Shown here: piece after piece, positions 17,947-26,783 of the stretch
Position numbering within the stretch: position 1 is the stretch's first letter
Layout: each line of letters opens with the position of its first letter
Assembly: GCF_000308635.1 (NCBI RefSeq)
Contig: NZ_BAGD01000106.1
Location: forward strand, 237,358-301,357
DNA: 64,000 nt
Direction of reading: 5' to 3'
Source: Nocardia otitidiscaviarum NBRC 14405
GTDB taxonomy: Bacteria; Actinomycetota; Actinomycetes; Mycobacteriales; Mycobacteriaceae
Program-made: the position numbers and the translations under genes
Notes under the pieces: model-generated
Told to the model about the DNA's origin: nothing
Databases searched by the model: none
The model's input: the letters and a program-made list of their open reading frames with translations, nothing else

Positions 17947-19458
17947 GTGGAGGGAACTGTCTTCGGGCGCTATCGCCTCCTCGGACTGCTCGGCGAGGGC
18001 GGAATGGGGCAGGTCCATCGCGCCTACGACACCGAGACCGATCGTGTGGTGGCACTCAAGGTGCTGCCGCCCGACTTCGCCGACGATCCCGTGTACCGGG
18101 AGCGATTCCGCCGGGAGGCGCAGGCGGCCGCCAAACTGACCGAGCCGCACATCATTCCGATCCACGCCTACGGCGAGATCGACGGTCGGCTCTTCCTCGA
18201 CATGCGGCTCGTCGAGGGCATCGACATGTCCACCCGGCTGGCCACCGACGGCCCCATGTCCCCGACCACGGCGGTGTCCTATGTCGGCCAGATCGCCGCG
18301 GCACTGGATGCCGCGCACCGGGCCGGGCTGCTGCACCGGGATGTGAAGCCCTCCAATGTGCTCACCACCGCGGACGGTTTCGCGTACCTCATCGACTTCG
18401 GGATCGCACGCGGCGGCGACGACAGCAGCCTGACCACCACGGGCGCGGCGGTCGGCACCTTCGCGTACATGGCTCCCGAGCGGCTCGCGCACGACGAGTG
18501 CGACGGCCGGGCCGACGTGTACTCGCTGGCCTGCGTGCTCTACGAATGCCTCGCCGGGGCGAAGCCGTTTCCCGGGGACAGTGTGGAACGGCAGATCGCC
18601 GCGCATCTCTCGAAACCGCCGCCGCGTCCTTCGCTGGTGGACGCGCGGATTCCGGCGACCTTCGACGAGGTGATCGCGCACGGAATGGCGAAGGACCCGG
18701 CGCAGCGCTATCCGTCCGCGGGTGCGCTGGCCGCGGCCGCGCGGGAGGCGCTGACGGGCGGCGTGGCCGAGGCGGGCGGCGGGTCGTCCAGAACGGCCGC
18801 CACGCAACTCGATACGACGCCCGCGCCCCCACCCACCCCGCCGTATTCGCATCCGGTGTGGACCCGCACCAGGGCGACACCGGGCGCGTCGACCCGCCGG
18901 ACCGTGCTGGCCGTGAGCACCGGGGTCGCTCTGCTGCTCGTGGCGGCGGTGGTGATCGGCCTGCTCGTGGACCGCGAGTCGTCCTCGGCGGGGCCGACCG
19001 GCAGCGCGAGTCCGGGCCCGCCGCCGCTGGCGACGACCACGGTCGCGGCGACAACCGGTGCGACGACACCGCCCCTGACACCGACCGCGCCCGCACTGGG
19101 CCCGTGGCGGGCCGACACGACCACCGAAGTCGCCACTCCGGAGTCGAGCGCTGTCGGGCTGGCGAACTACGTCCGCGACCATTACGCCCTGCTGCCGTCC
19201 GACACCGCCGCCGCGTGGGCCCGCCTGACACCGCGCTATCAGGACTTCGTCGGTGGCTACGCCGCGTATCAAGACTTCTGGGGCACAGTCGGTTCCGTCA
19301 CGGTTTCGGAGGTAAGTCCGAATCCGGCGGATCTGACGGTCACCTACCGACTCTCACTCCGCTACGCCGACGGTCGGACCGGAACCGAAACCCGGCGGGC
19401 TCAGTTGGTGCGGGCGGATGACGCGTACCGGATCGACAGCACGGAGCTCGTACCCTGA
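17947..19458 (+). CDS. membrane serine/threonine protein kinase (PknH/PknE-like)
   Basis: A 503-residue receptor-type Ser/Thr kinase. Residues 8-270 are a complete kinase domain: glycine loop GEGGMG (16-21), Lys38, HRDVKPSN with Asp132, DFG 150-152 and activation-loop Thr 163-165. One transmembrane helix lies at about 319-342. The extracellular part (343-503) has a Thr/Pro linker and an NTF2-like or pathogen-type sensor domain (DHYALLPSDTAAAWARLT). It probably autophosphorylates on dimerisation. The GTG start follows GGGGTG. Substrates unknown; it is monocistronic. Confidence 0.9.
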   Translation: MEGTVFGRYRLLGLLGEGGMGQVHRAYDTETDRVVALKVLPPDFADDPVYRERFRREAQAAAKLTEPHIIPIHAYGEIDGRLFLDMRLVEGIDMSTRLATDGPMSPTTAVSYVGQIAAALDAAHRAGLLHRDVKPSNVLTTADGFAYLIDFGIARGGDDSSLTTTGAAVGTFAYMAPERLAHDECDGRADVYSLACVLYECLAGAKPFPGDSVERQIAAHLSKPPPRPSLVDARIPATFDEVIAHGMAKDPAQRYPSAGALAAAAREALTGGVAEAGGGSSRTAATQLDTTPAPPPTPPYSHPVWTRTRATPGASTRRTVLAVSTGVALLLVAAVVIGLLVDRESSSAGPTGSASPGPPPLATTTVAATTGATTPPLTPTAPALGPWRADTTTEVATPESSAVGLANYVRDHYALLPSDTAAAWARLTPRYQDFVGGYAAYQDFWGTVGSVTVSEVSPNPADLTVTYRLSLRYADGRTGTETRRAQLVRADDAYRIDSTELVP

Positions 19459-19687
19459 CACGCGCGATCCGAAACCTTTATGTCCGTTTCGTTGCAGGTC
19501 ATCCGACCGAACCTAACGGTGCGTAATCGAGCGATTGTTGGGCGTGTCGCGCGCGGCACGCCGAGACGGACTGGACTGAGGGCAAATCCCCAGTTTCGTC
19601 TGAGCGAGCCATCGACTATTAATGGCATGTGCGATTGCCACTCGTGAACACCTGTCCAGGGTCGGATCGTCTGCTGCGGGAGGAGAT

Positions 19688-21037
19688 ATGACGATCGAGT
19701 TTCCGTTCGAGGACGATGTCACGCAGCTAGCCAATCGCGTCGAGAAGGCGCGGGGACGGCTGGCGTATCAGTTCGATCCTGCCCTGACCGAAGCGCTGTC
19801 CGAAGACGAGCTGGCTGCCGAACGGGAGCTGGCCGAACGGATTCGCATCCAGGACCGCGAACAGCGATGGAAGCAGGTCCAGGCCACCGCGGCGGCGGCC
19901 GACCGCGCCAGGGCGACCGGCGAGGAGATCGAGAAGGCCGATATGCGAGATCTGCTGATGGCGCGCAAGGCCATCGCCGCGCAGCGACGCGAATCCAGCC
20001 CGCATGCGAAACTGGCCTCGCTCTACAAGCACCGGGCGTGGTCCCTGCGCGCCCTGGCCGGCGTGGTCGGCGCGGGCATGCTGTGGTCCGCGGTCAACGT
20101 GCAGCAGAACATCGCGCCCGGCGGCCCCGGCAATCCGCTGTTCTGGTTCAGCTACCTGCTCGAAGGCATGATCAGCGTCTGTCTGATCATCATCATGATC
20201 GGCACCAACAAGGTGGCCGAATGGGGTGTGCTGGAGAACCGCCGCCAGGTGCACATCGCCGAATTCGCCCTGCTCTCACTGACCGTCGGCCTCAACACCT
20301 ACCCGTACGTGGCCGCCGGGGACTGGTACGAGACCGCGGTGCACGCCGTCGCGCCGGTCATGATCGGCGTCGCGCTGCTCATCCACAATGCCGTCAGCGC
20401 GCGCTACGGCCAAGCCATCGGCCATGCCACCGAACAGATTCGGGGCCTGCCCGATCCGGCCGAGCAGATCCGGCAGAAGTTACAGGTGCGCAGGCTCTCC
20501 ACCATGGCGGACTACAAGATGACCGCGCCGCACCAGGCCGTCGAGAAGGCACCCGAGCGCACCGAGACCAAGGAGGGCAGCCCGAAAGATCCGGTGCTGG
20601 ACGCGGAAACGGTTCCCGCCGAGGATGCCGAAGCCGCGGGCAAGGGCCGCACTCCGGCCCTCGAGGCCGCCCCGGCCGACCGCAAGGGCACCCCGGCGAC
20701 CACGAAGAACGGTGCCGCACCCAAGCGCAACGGCACCGCGTCGGCCACCGCCGCCACGAACACCATCCCGGCCCCTGCGGCGCCGGAGAAGCGCACCACG
20801 GCGGCCGAGACCACCCGCGCGTCGGCCGCTGCGGCCGCCGAGCTGGACGCCATCTGGGCCGAGACCATCAGCTCGCCGGTGATCGCGGGCAAGAACAAGG
20901 ACGACAAGGACGGCTCCGACGCGAGCGATATCTACGACACGGGTCAGTTCCGCGTCGCGGACGACCTCGAGCGTGAACTCGCCGAAATGCAGGCCGAGCG
21001 CCGTCGCGCCCGCACCACCAAGCAGCGCCGGAACTGA
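19688..21037 (+). CDS. four-helix membrane protein with long charged tail (DUF2637/SpdB-like)
   Basis: A 449-residue membrane protein. Residues 1-115 are a charged, coiled-coil-like cytoplasmic region. Four hydrophobic helices follow (about 118-137, 150-172, 190-210 and 218-237), then a 200-residue Ala/Thr/Lys/Glu-rich tail ending in ELAEMQAERRRARTTKQRRN. The four-helix pattern recalls DUF2637/SpdB-like proteins of actinobacterial conjugative elements, but this is a weak guess. A strong GGGAGGAG ribosome binding site fixes ATG 19688. A bidirectional hairpin separates it from the convergent NlpC/P60 gene. Confidence 0.6.
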   Translation: MTIEFPFEDDVTQLANRVEKARGRLAYQFDPALTEALSEDELAAERELAERIRIQDREQRWKQVQATAAAADRARATGEEIEKADMRDLLMARKAIAAQRRESSPHAKLASLYKHRAWSLRALAGVVGAGMLWSAVNVQQNIAPGGPGNPLFWFSYLLEGMISVCLIIIMIGTNKVAEWGVLENRRQVHIAEFALLSLTVGLNTYPYVAAGDWYETAVHAVAPVMIGVALLIHNAVSARYGQAIGHATEQIRGLPDPAEQIRQKLQVRRLSTMADYKMTAPHQAVEKAPERTETKEGSPKDPVLDAETVPAEDAEAAGKGRTPALEAAPADRKGTPATTKNGAAPKRNGTASATAATNTIPAPAAPEKRTTAAETTRASAAAAAELDAIWAETISSPVIAGKNKDDKDGSDASDIYDTGQFRVADDLERELAEMQAERRRARTTKQRRN

Positions 21038-21063
21038 ACCGGCTGCTCCTGAGCGCAATCGCT

Positions 21064-21097
21064 GACGTCCCGGTCGGATGTATCCGACCGGGACGTC
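21064..21097. terminator. bidirectional hairpin terminator
   Basis: A perfect 15-bp stem (21064-21078 with 21083-21097) and a 4-nt loop TGTA, between the converging genes 19688 and 21126. Confidence 0.85.
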
Positions 21098-21125
21098 GGC
21101 GTTCCGGCCATCGGATGTCGATCGG

Positions 21126-21914
21126 TCAGTACCGGCGAGCACCGGTGATCGGCATATCGCCGAGTTCGGTCTCGGTGACGCCGACGCCGTAGGTGGCGGC
21201 GTGGATGATCCGGCCGTCACCCGCGTACAGCGCCGAATGCCCGCCGCCGTAGAACGACACCAGATCGCCAGGCTGGAGCTCGTCCACGCCGACCGGGGTG
21301 CCGACGGCCAACTGGCCCTGACTGGTACGCGGCAGATCCACTCCCGCCTCGCGGTAGGACCACTGCACCAGACCGGAGCAGTCGAAGGAGTCCGGCCCCG
21401 TACCGCCCATGCGATAGGCGGTGCCCAATTTGGAGCGGGCGGCCTCGACGGCCCGCTCCCCCGTGGTCGCACGGTCCGGAACCGCCACGGGGGCCGGATT
21501 GTCGGTGACACCGGGGATGCCGACCAGTGGGGGCACACCGTCGGGCACGGGGAACGTGCCGAGCCCCGCGACGGTGACGCTACGGGAAGCCGCCGGGGCG
21601 GCGGCTGGTTGCGGCGCTGGCGGTGCCATGGCCGCCGGGCCGGCGTCGGGGACGGTGAGCACGCCCGGCGCGTTATCGAACGTCGATGCGCCCGGCGCGG
21701 GCCTCGGGCCGAAGCCGAAGCTGCCCGCGATCTCGTTCGGGATCTCGATGACGCCGAAGCCGGGCACCGCCACCGGCTCGGCCTTCGCCGAACCAGCGGA
21801 GTAGAGCAGAGCCACGGCGAGGCCCGCGGCGCCGAGCGCCCCGACCACCAGTGGCCGCCAAGAAATGTGCCGTGCGAAGAAACGAAACCGTTGTCTGTCT
21901 CCGCCTGTTTCCAT
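21126..21914 (-). CDS. secreted NlpC/P60 family cell-wall hydrolase
   Basis: A 262-residue secreted hydrolase. Residues 1-46 hold a long signal/anchor helix (PLVVGALGAAGLAVALLYSA) ending near SAKAEP. A Pro/Ala-rich linker follows to about 150. The NlpC/P60 domain (about 155-262) has catalytic Cys in FDCSGLVQWSY, His in GGHSALYAG and the third residue near RIIHAATYG. The family cleaves D-Glu-diaminopimelate bonds in peptidoglycan stems. It is divergent from the ParB-like gene across a 400-bp region with a perfect palindrome. Confidence 0.85.
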   Translation of the reverse strand: METGGDRQRFRFFARHISWRPLVVGALGAAGLAVALLYSAGSAKAEPVAVPGFGVIEIPNEIAGSFGFGPRPAPGASTFDNAPGVLTVPDAGPAAMAPPAPQPAAAPAASRSVTVAGLGTFPVPDGVPPLVGIPGVTDNPAPVAVPDRATTGERAVEAARSKLGTAYRMGGTGPDSFDCSGLVQWSYREAGVDLPRTSQGQLAVGTPVGVDELQPGDLVSFYGGGHSALYAGDGRIIHAATYGVGVTETELGDMPITGARRY

Positions 21915-22312
21915 GATGCAGTCCTCCGATCGAGCTGTGAGCTACTCGGTTGACACTCATCACATCCACACTTCGACATTGCATGGTTCGCTTGTTCACA
22001 GGGTTATACACAGTCCGACACGCGAGTTTCGGTAACGAACGACTAACGTAACGCACCACAATGCGGCGCATCGCTGTGTCCAATTGGACACAGCGGCCCG
22101 GGCGGCAGGCACGAGAATCCGGTCGTCACGGCGATTTTCGGCGCCCAATCCGGAGGCATCGCACGCATGCATGCGAGACTTTTCCGGCATCCGCCGACGC
22201 TCCTCATCTTTGGAGGATTGTTCATGATCAAACCCCCTGGAACTGCGGCAATCCCCCGTGAACGCGATGAGTTCGGCGCACGCGACGGTCTCCTGGACGA
22301 GGTTTCGGCCTG
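21915..22312. other. divergent regulatory interval with two perfect palindromes
   Basis: About 400 bp between the NlpC/P60 gene (minus) and the ParB-like gene (plus). It holds the 24-bp palindrome at 22072-22095 and the 12-bp palindrome CGCATGCATGCG at 22164-22175. It is more AT-rich than its surroundings near 21950-22060. No coding region is supported. Confidence 0.5.
22072..22095. promoter_or_regulatory. perfect 24-bp palindrome, likely operator or centromere-like site
   Basis: The half-site CGCTGTGTCCAA is followed directly by its exact reverse complement, with no loop. The lack of a loop argues against a terminator and for a dimeric DNA-binding protein. The divergent ParB/KorB-like gene product is the natural candidate. 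Confidence 0.6.
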
Positions 22313-23116
22313 ATGCGGAAATCCTCGTCCGACAGTGCCGAATACCCGCCGTCGCGCAATATCGGATGGCCGCGATCGGAATTCGAGGACGGCATTGCGG
22401 AGGGCAGCCCGACAGCCATTCGGCTGGGCACGGTACCGCCGCCACAGGAGGCCGCTCCCACCGTGCTGGAATTACCCTCGCTCGCGGCGGGTGAGGGACC
22501 GCTGAGCGAATGCGAGCACGCGCAGCTGGCCGCCTGCGAATCGTCGATCGATACGCTGCGCCAGGCATTCTGGTCGGCCGGTCGGGCATTGCAGATCGTC
22601 CGCGACGGCCGCCTCTACCGCACTGGGTACGCGACCTTCGACGACTATGTGGAGCAGCGCTGGGATATGCGGCGCTCCTACGCCCACAAGCTGATTCGCG
22701 CCTGGCCGCTGGCCGCGCGCCTGCACCGGCACGCACCCGCCATCAACGAGGGCCAGATTCGCGAACTGCTGCCGGTGGCGGCCGAGCACGGCGACGACGC
22801 GGCCGTGACGGTCTACACCACCCTCGCCGCCGAGAACGTCAAGATCACCGCCGCCACTCTCCGCGAGGCGGTGGCGCTGCTGCCGCCGCGCTTCGACGAA
22901 GCCGATGTGGTCGAACGACTGCGCGCCTGGCAGCGCGGCGACCGCCCCGAATCCACGACCACCCGCCGCGCCGGACCCTTCGCCGCGATGGAGGCGCGCC
23001 TCGCCGCCCTCACCCGCCGCGCGGTCCGCGAGTCCAGCGGCGACCCCGCCGCCGCCCGCGAATTCGCCGCCGCACTGCGGACTCTGGCCGAACGAATCGA
23101 GCAGCAGATCGGCTGA
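22313..23116 (+). CDS. ParB/KorB-like DNA-binding protein, hypothetical
   Basis: A 267-residue protein. The centre (about 75-150) reads SIDTLRQAFWSAGRALQIVR, then YATFDDYVEQRWDMRRSYAHKLI and NEGQIRELLPVA. This matches the helical DNA-binding region seen in KorB/ParB-like and plasmid replication-control proteins. The C-terminal part is Ala/Arg-rich with a terminal helix (LRTLAERIEQQIG). No nuclease or ATPase motif. It lies downstream of the palindromic interval and divergent from the NlpC/P60 gene. Function unproven. Confidence 0.6.
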   Translation: MRKSSSDSAEYPPSRNIGWPRSEFEDGIAEGSPTAIRLGTVPPPQEAAPTVLELPSLAAGEGPLSECEHAQLAACESSIDTLRQAFWSAGRALQIVRDGRLYRTGYATFDDYVEQRWDMRRSYAHKLIRAWPLAARLHRHAPAINEGQIRELLPVAAEHGDDAAVTVYTTLAAENVKITAATLREAVALLPPRFDEADVVERLRAWQRGDRPESTTTRRAGPFAAMEARLAALTRRAVRESSGDPAAAREFAAALRTLAERIEQQIG

Positions 23117-23373
23117 CGACGCACCACGCGGTGCCGCGGCCGTACACGCGTCCGTGCGACCGGCCGCGCGCCCCGTCGCACCCGGTCCGGGTTCGAACGA
23201 TCCGCCGTACCGCGACCCGGAGTAGGCGAGCGGCTCGTCCGCGCCCCTCGACTCGGGCGGACACGTTCGGTGATCGGGCACTAGTCCAGTGCCCGCGACC
23301 CGAAAGGCGGGATCACTGCGTGCGCCCCGACCTGGAACACGGGGCCTCGGTGTCAGCGGGGAGATCGGGTGGT

Positions 23374-24582
23374 CTACTCGCCCACCGCGCGGCGCATGCG
23401 GGCGCCCGCGGCGCGCTCGCGGGTTTCACGGGCGGTTGCGGCGTCGAACATCTCCAGATGCTCGAACATCGGATCCTCGTCGTCGGGTTCCAGCAGGGTG
23501 GCGCGGCGCAGTCGGGTGCGCGCGCTCTCCCGGTCGGGTGAACGGTGATCGACGACGCGGCGTGGAGACTCCTCCTCGTCGTCGTCCGCGTCCCCGCGGT
23601 GGCGGTTGCGGGCCAAACGGGCGGCGCGGCGGCGGCGGATATCCTCCTCGATCCGCACCTGCTTGCGCAGGTAGGCCAGATAACCCACCAGGACGGCCGC
23701 GGACAGCGCGCACAGCCCCCACACCCGCGACGACACCAGCAGCCCGCCCGCGGCGAAAAGCACCACACTGCAAGCCAGTCCGAGCACGGCCCGCTGGCGG
23801 AAGCGGTAACGGGCGGCGCGGGCGATGGCATCGGCCTCCGGGTCGTAGCCGCCGCGACCGCGCCGCGAGGGGATGAAATCCCGCTCGTCGTATTCGGATT
23901 CGTCCTCGTCGTACGGTTCCGGCGTGGGGGCGGCGGGAATCCGGGCCATGACGGCCGTGGCCCGCGCGGCGGCCGGAACGGGTTCGTCGTCCGCCGCGAG
24001 GTCGGAATCGTCCGCGCCGGAAGCGGATCCGGCGGCATAGTCGGGGGCGGATTCGGCGTCGTAGTCGGAGTGGGGGTCGTCGAGCATATCCGCCTCGTAG
24101 GCGGCATCCCGCTCGTCATCGTCGACATCGTCCGCGTCGACCGGGGCTTCGTCGCGGATCGCGGGGCCATCGGCATCGAACTCGTCGGCCGCCTCCACCC
24201 GATCCTCGTCCGCGTCGACGAACTCGTCGTCGAGGTCCGCGCCGGACTCCGCGTTCGGCGCGACAACCGTATCGACTTCGCGGTCGGCCTCGAAATCGTC
24301 GTCGCCGGTGGCGGTCTCGTCGTCCGATCTCGTCATCCGATCCTCCGCATCATCGGTGTGGGGATGCTCAACTCTCCGGGTGGGTACATAGTCGGGGTCG
24401 GTGTCGTGGCCGGCGGCGGGCCGTTTCCTGATGAGTCGCTTGGCGTCACCACGATGCAACACCCGGGTCGCCAGGGCCGCGTCGGTGGTCTGCCGAATGC
24501 GCGGGTGCCGTCCGGCGAGCATGGGGAACAGCACGAATACCCAGAGCACCACCAGACCGATCCACAAGATCGAATTCGGCAT
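23374..24582 (-). CDS. sepX: divisome membrane protein SepX/GlpR (Rv0996-like)
   Basis: A 402-residue membrane protein. It has an N-terminal helix (LWIGLVVLWVFVLFPMLAGR), a very acidic Asp/Glu-rich cytoplasmic linker (about 75-235), and two central transmembrane helices (about 268-310, AVLGLACSVVLFAAGGLLV and ALSAAVLVGYLAYL). A charged C-terminus follows. This architecture, and the order galU-moeA/glp-rimJ-this gene, match Rv0996/GlpR. In Corynebacterium GlpR is the membrane receptor for Glp at the division septum, and in Streptomyces SepX stabilises the divisome. It is the last gene of that co-directional cluster. Confidence 0.8.
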   Translation of the reverse strand: MPNSILWIGLVVLWVFVLFPMLAGRHPRIRQTTDAALATRVLHRGDAKRLIRKRPAAGHDTDPDYVPTRRVEHPHTDDAEDRMTRSDDETATGDDDFEADREVDTVVAPNAESGADLDDEFVDADEDRVEAADEFDADGPAIRDEAPVDADDVDDDERDAAYEADMLDDPHSDYDAESAPDYAAGSASGADDSDLAADDEPVPAAARATAVMARIPAAPTPEPYDEDESEYDERDFIPSRRGRGGYDPEADAIARAARYRFRQRAVLGLACSVVLFAAGGLLVSSRVWGLCALSAAVLVGYLAYLRKQVRIEEDIRRRRAARLARNRHRGDADDDEEESPRRVVDHRSPDRESARTRLRRATLLEPDDEDPMFEHLEMFDAATARETRERAAGARMRRAVGE

Positions 24583-24747
24583 CGTGCTCCACCTCCGTCC
24601 CGCCAGGCCCCAGTCCCTTCGACAGCAGTCCCTTCGACATGCGCCGCATGGTGGTACAGGCGCACCACCGACGTCCGTAGGCTAATTCGGCAACATAGGA
24701 ATTCCCGGCAGGCGCGCCGTCCACACCCGCCACACTAGTCACAGGAG

Positions 24748-25398
24748 TTAACCCGGGGTTGCCCGTCCGGTACGAATGAGGCGATTCACCACCGTGCCCG
24801 ACACCTCCTCGACCGTCATGCCGACGAGCAGATGGTCACGCCACGCGCCGTCCACGTCCAGGTAGCGCCGCAGCAGCCCTTCCTCCCGGAACCCCACATT
24901 GCGCAATACCGCCTGGCTGGCCAGGTTCTCCGGGCGCACGGTGGCCTCCACGCGGTGCAGCCCGACCTCACCGAAGCAGTGGTCCAGACCCAGCGCCAGG
25001 GCGGCCGTGGCCACGCCCTGACCGCCCACCTCCTTGGACACCCAGTAGCCGATCCAGGCCGAGCGCAACGCGCCGCGCACGATATTGCCGACCGTCAGCT
25101 GACCGCTGAACTGGCCCTCGACCTCGATCACGAGCGGGATCATCGCGCCGCGCCGCGCCTCGGCCTTCAGACTCGACCACAGCGCCGGCCAGTTCGACGC
25201 GTGATTGCGCGCCTCCCAGGAGCCGCGCCCGGTCGGCTCCCACGGCTCCAGGTGTTCTCGATCACGCAGCCGAATCCGGCTCCAGGCGCTCGCATCCCGC
25301 AAACGAATGGGGCGCAGCGTCACGCGCCCGGCCGCCACCCGCACCGGACCCAGATGAGCGGGCCACCCGGGATGCTGACCAGCCCGGAAGACATTCAT
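24748..25398 (-). CDS. rimJ: GNAT family N-acetyltransferase (RimJ/RimL-like)
   Basis: A 216-residue GNAT acetyltransferase. The acetyl-CoA binding region is WIGYWVSKEVGGQGVATAAL with the R/Q-x-x-G-x-G/A-like loop, and ENLASQAVLRNVGFREEG is the classic RimJ/RimL C-terminal motif. It is predicted to acetylate an alpha-amino group, possibly of ribosomal protein S5 or other proteins. I chose ATG 25398 (MNVFRAGQHPGWP) over 25521. It sits between glp/moeA and sepX, as in mycobacteria (Rv0995). Confidence 0.85.
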   Translation of the reverse strand: MNVFRAGQHPGWPAHLGPVRVAAGRVTLRPIRLRDASAWSRIRLRDREHLEPWEPTGRGSWEARNHASNWPALWSSLKAEARRGAMIPLVIEVEGQFSGQLTVGNIVRGALRSAWIGYWVSKEVGGQGVATAALALGLDHCFGEVGLHRVEATVRPENLASQAVLRNVGFREEGLLRRYLDVDGAWRDHLLVGMTVEEVSGTVVNRLIRTGRATPG

Positions 25399-25480
25399 GC
25401 TGTGCCCATCTGGCACGACCGGGGGCCCTGCGTGGTTACGCAAGCTGCCTCCTTCGGGCCTGACCCGTTCATGCCGCCGC

Positions 25481-26740
25481 TCACCCACGCTGCGCGAGAA
25501 AGGCGACCCGCACCTCGTCACCGGTGCGCACCTCGGTGACCTCCGGATCGATCACGATGAGCGAATTGGCCTCCGCGAGCGTGGCCAGCAGGTGCGAGGA
25601 CGCGCCGTTGGGGCCGCCCAGGGGCTGCACCAGATATTCGCCGGTCTGCTCGTCGCGCATGAGTTGGGCGCGCAGATAACCGCGCCGCCCGGGAATGGAG
25701 GAGATCGGCAGGATGGTGCGCGCCTTCACGATGCGGCGCATGGGGTGGCGGCGGCCCAGCGCGATGCGGATCAGCGGGCGCACCATCACCTCGAAGACCA
25801 CCAGCGCGCCGACGGGATTCGAGGGCAGCAGGAAGGTGGGCACCTCATCGCGCCCCAAACGCCCGAACCCCTGCACCGAGCCCGGATGCATGCCGACGCG
25901 GGTGATCTCCAGTTCGCCCAGGCCCTCGAGCGCCTCCCGGATCTGCTCCGAGGCCCAACCGCCGACCGCGCCCGCGATCACCACGACCTCGGAACGCACC
26001 AGTTGCCCCTCGACCACATCGCGCAGCCGCTTGGCGTCGCCGCTCACGATGCCGACCCGGTTCACATCGGCTCCGGCGTCGCGTGCGGCGGCGGCCAGGG
26101 CATAGGAGTTCACGTCGTAGACCTGACCGGGCCCGGGGGTGCGGTCGATGTCGACCAGTTCCCCGCCCACCGACAGCACCGACAGCCGGGGGCGCGGATG
26201 CACCAGCACCTTGTCGCGGCCGACCGCCGCCAGCAGGCCCACCTGCGCCGGACCGATGATGGTGCCCGCGCGCACGGCGAGATCACCGGGCTGCACATCG
26301 TCGCCGATGCGGCGCACGTAGTCGCCGGTGCGCACCGGCTCGTAGACCTTCACCCGCGCCCGGCCGCCGTCGGTGAAGTCCAGCGGCAGCACCGCGTCGG
26401 CGAGCGTGGGCAGCGGGGCGCCGGTGTCGACGCGCACGGTCTGCCTGGGCTGCAGGCGAATCGGCTGCCGCGATCCGGCCGCCACCTCTCCCACCACCGG
26501 CAGGGACAGATCGATGGGATGGCCGTCCTCGTCCCGGATATCGGCGCCCGCACCCGAGACGTCGACGCTGCGCACGGCGTAGCCGTCGATGGCCGCCTGG
26601 TCGAAGCCCGGAAGCGGGCGCTCGGTCACCACGTCCTCGGCGCACAGCAGTCCCTGAGCCTCGGAGATCGCCACCCGTACCGGGCGCGGCGCGACGGCCG
26701 CCGCGGTCACCTTGATCTGCTGATCCTCAACCGAGCGCAT
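25481..26740 (-). CDS. glp: gephyrin-like molybdotransferase Glp (MoeA family)
   Basis: A 419-residue MoeA-family protein. The N-terminal LPGFDQAAIDGYAVRS, with the conserved Asp that opens MoeA activity, is followed by VRVDTGAPLPTLADAVLPLD. The central molybdopterin-binding domain has VIAGAVGGWASEQI. LLPSNPVGALVVFEVMVRPLI belongs to the MoeA domain 3. In Corynebacterium this genomic-neighbourhood paralog, Glp, binds FtsZ and links division to GlpR rather than serving only molybdenum cofactor synthesis. Standard MoeA activity may also be retained. Confidence 0.85.
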   Translation of the reverse strand: MRSVEDQQIKVTAAAVAPRPVRVAISEAQGLLCAEDVVTERPLPGFDQAAIDGYAVRSVDVSGAGADIRDEDGHPIDLSLPVVGEVAAGSRQPIRLQPRQTVRVDTGAPLPTLADAVLPLDFTDGGRARVKVYEPVRTGDYVRRIGDDVQPGDLAVRAGTIIGPAQVGLLAAVGRDKVLVHPRPRLSVLSVGGELVDIDRTPGPGQVYDVNSYALAAAARDAGADVNRVGIVSGDAKRLRDVVEGQLVRSEVVVIAGAVGGWASEQIREALEGLGELEITRVGMHPGSVQGFGRLGRDEVPTFLLPSNPVGALVVFEVMVRPLIRIALGRRHPMRRIVKARTILPISSIPGRRGYLRAQLMRDEQTGEYLVQPLGGPNGASSHLLATLAEANSLIVIDPEVTEVRTGDEVRVAFLAQRG

Positions 26741-26783
26741 TCAGCCCTTCCTCGTTCCAACCCGACCCAACCGGTCACGCGGA

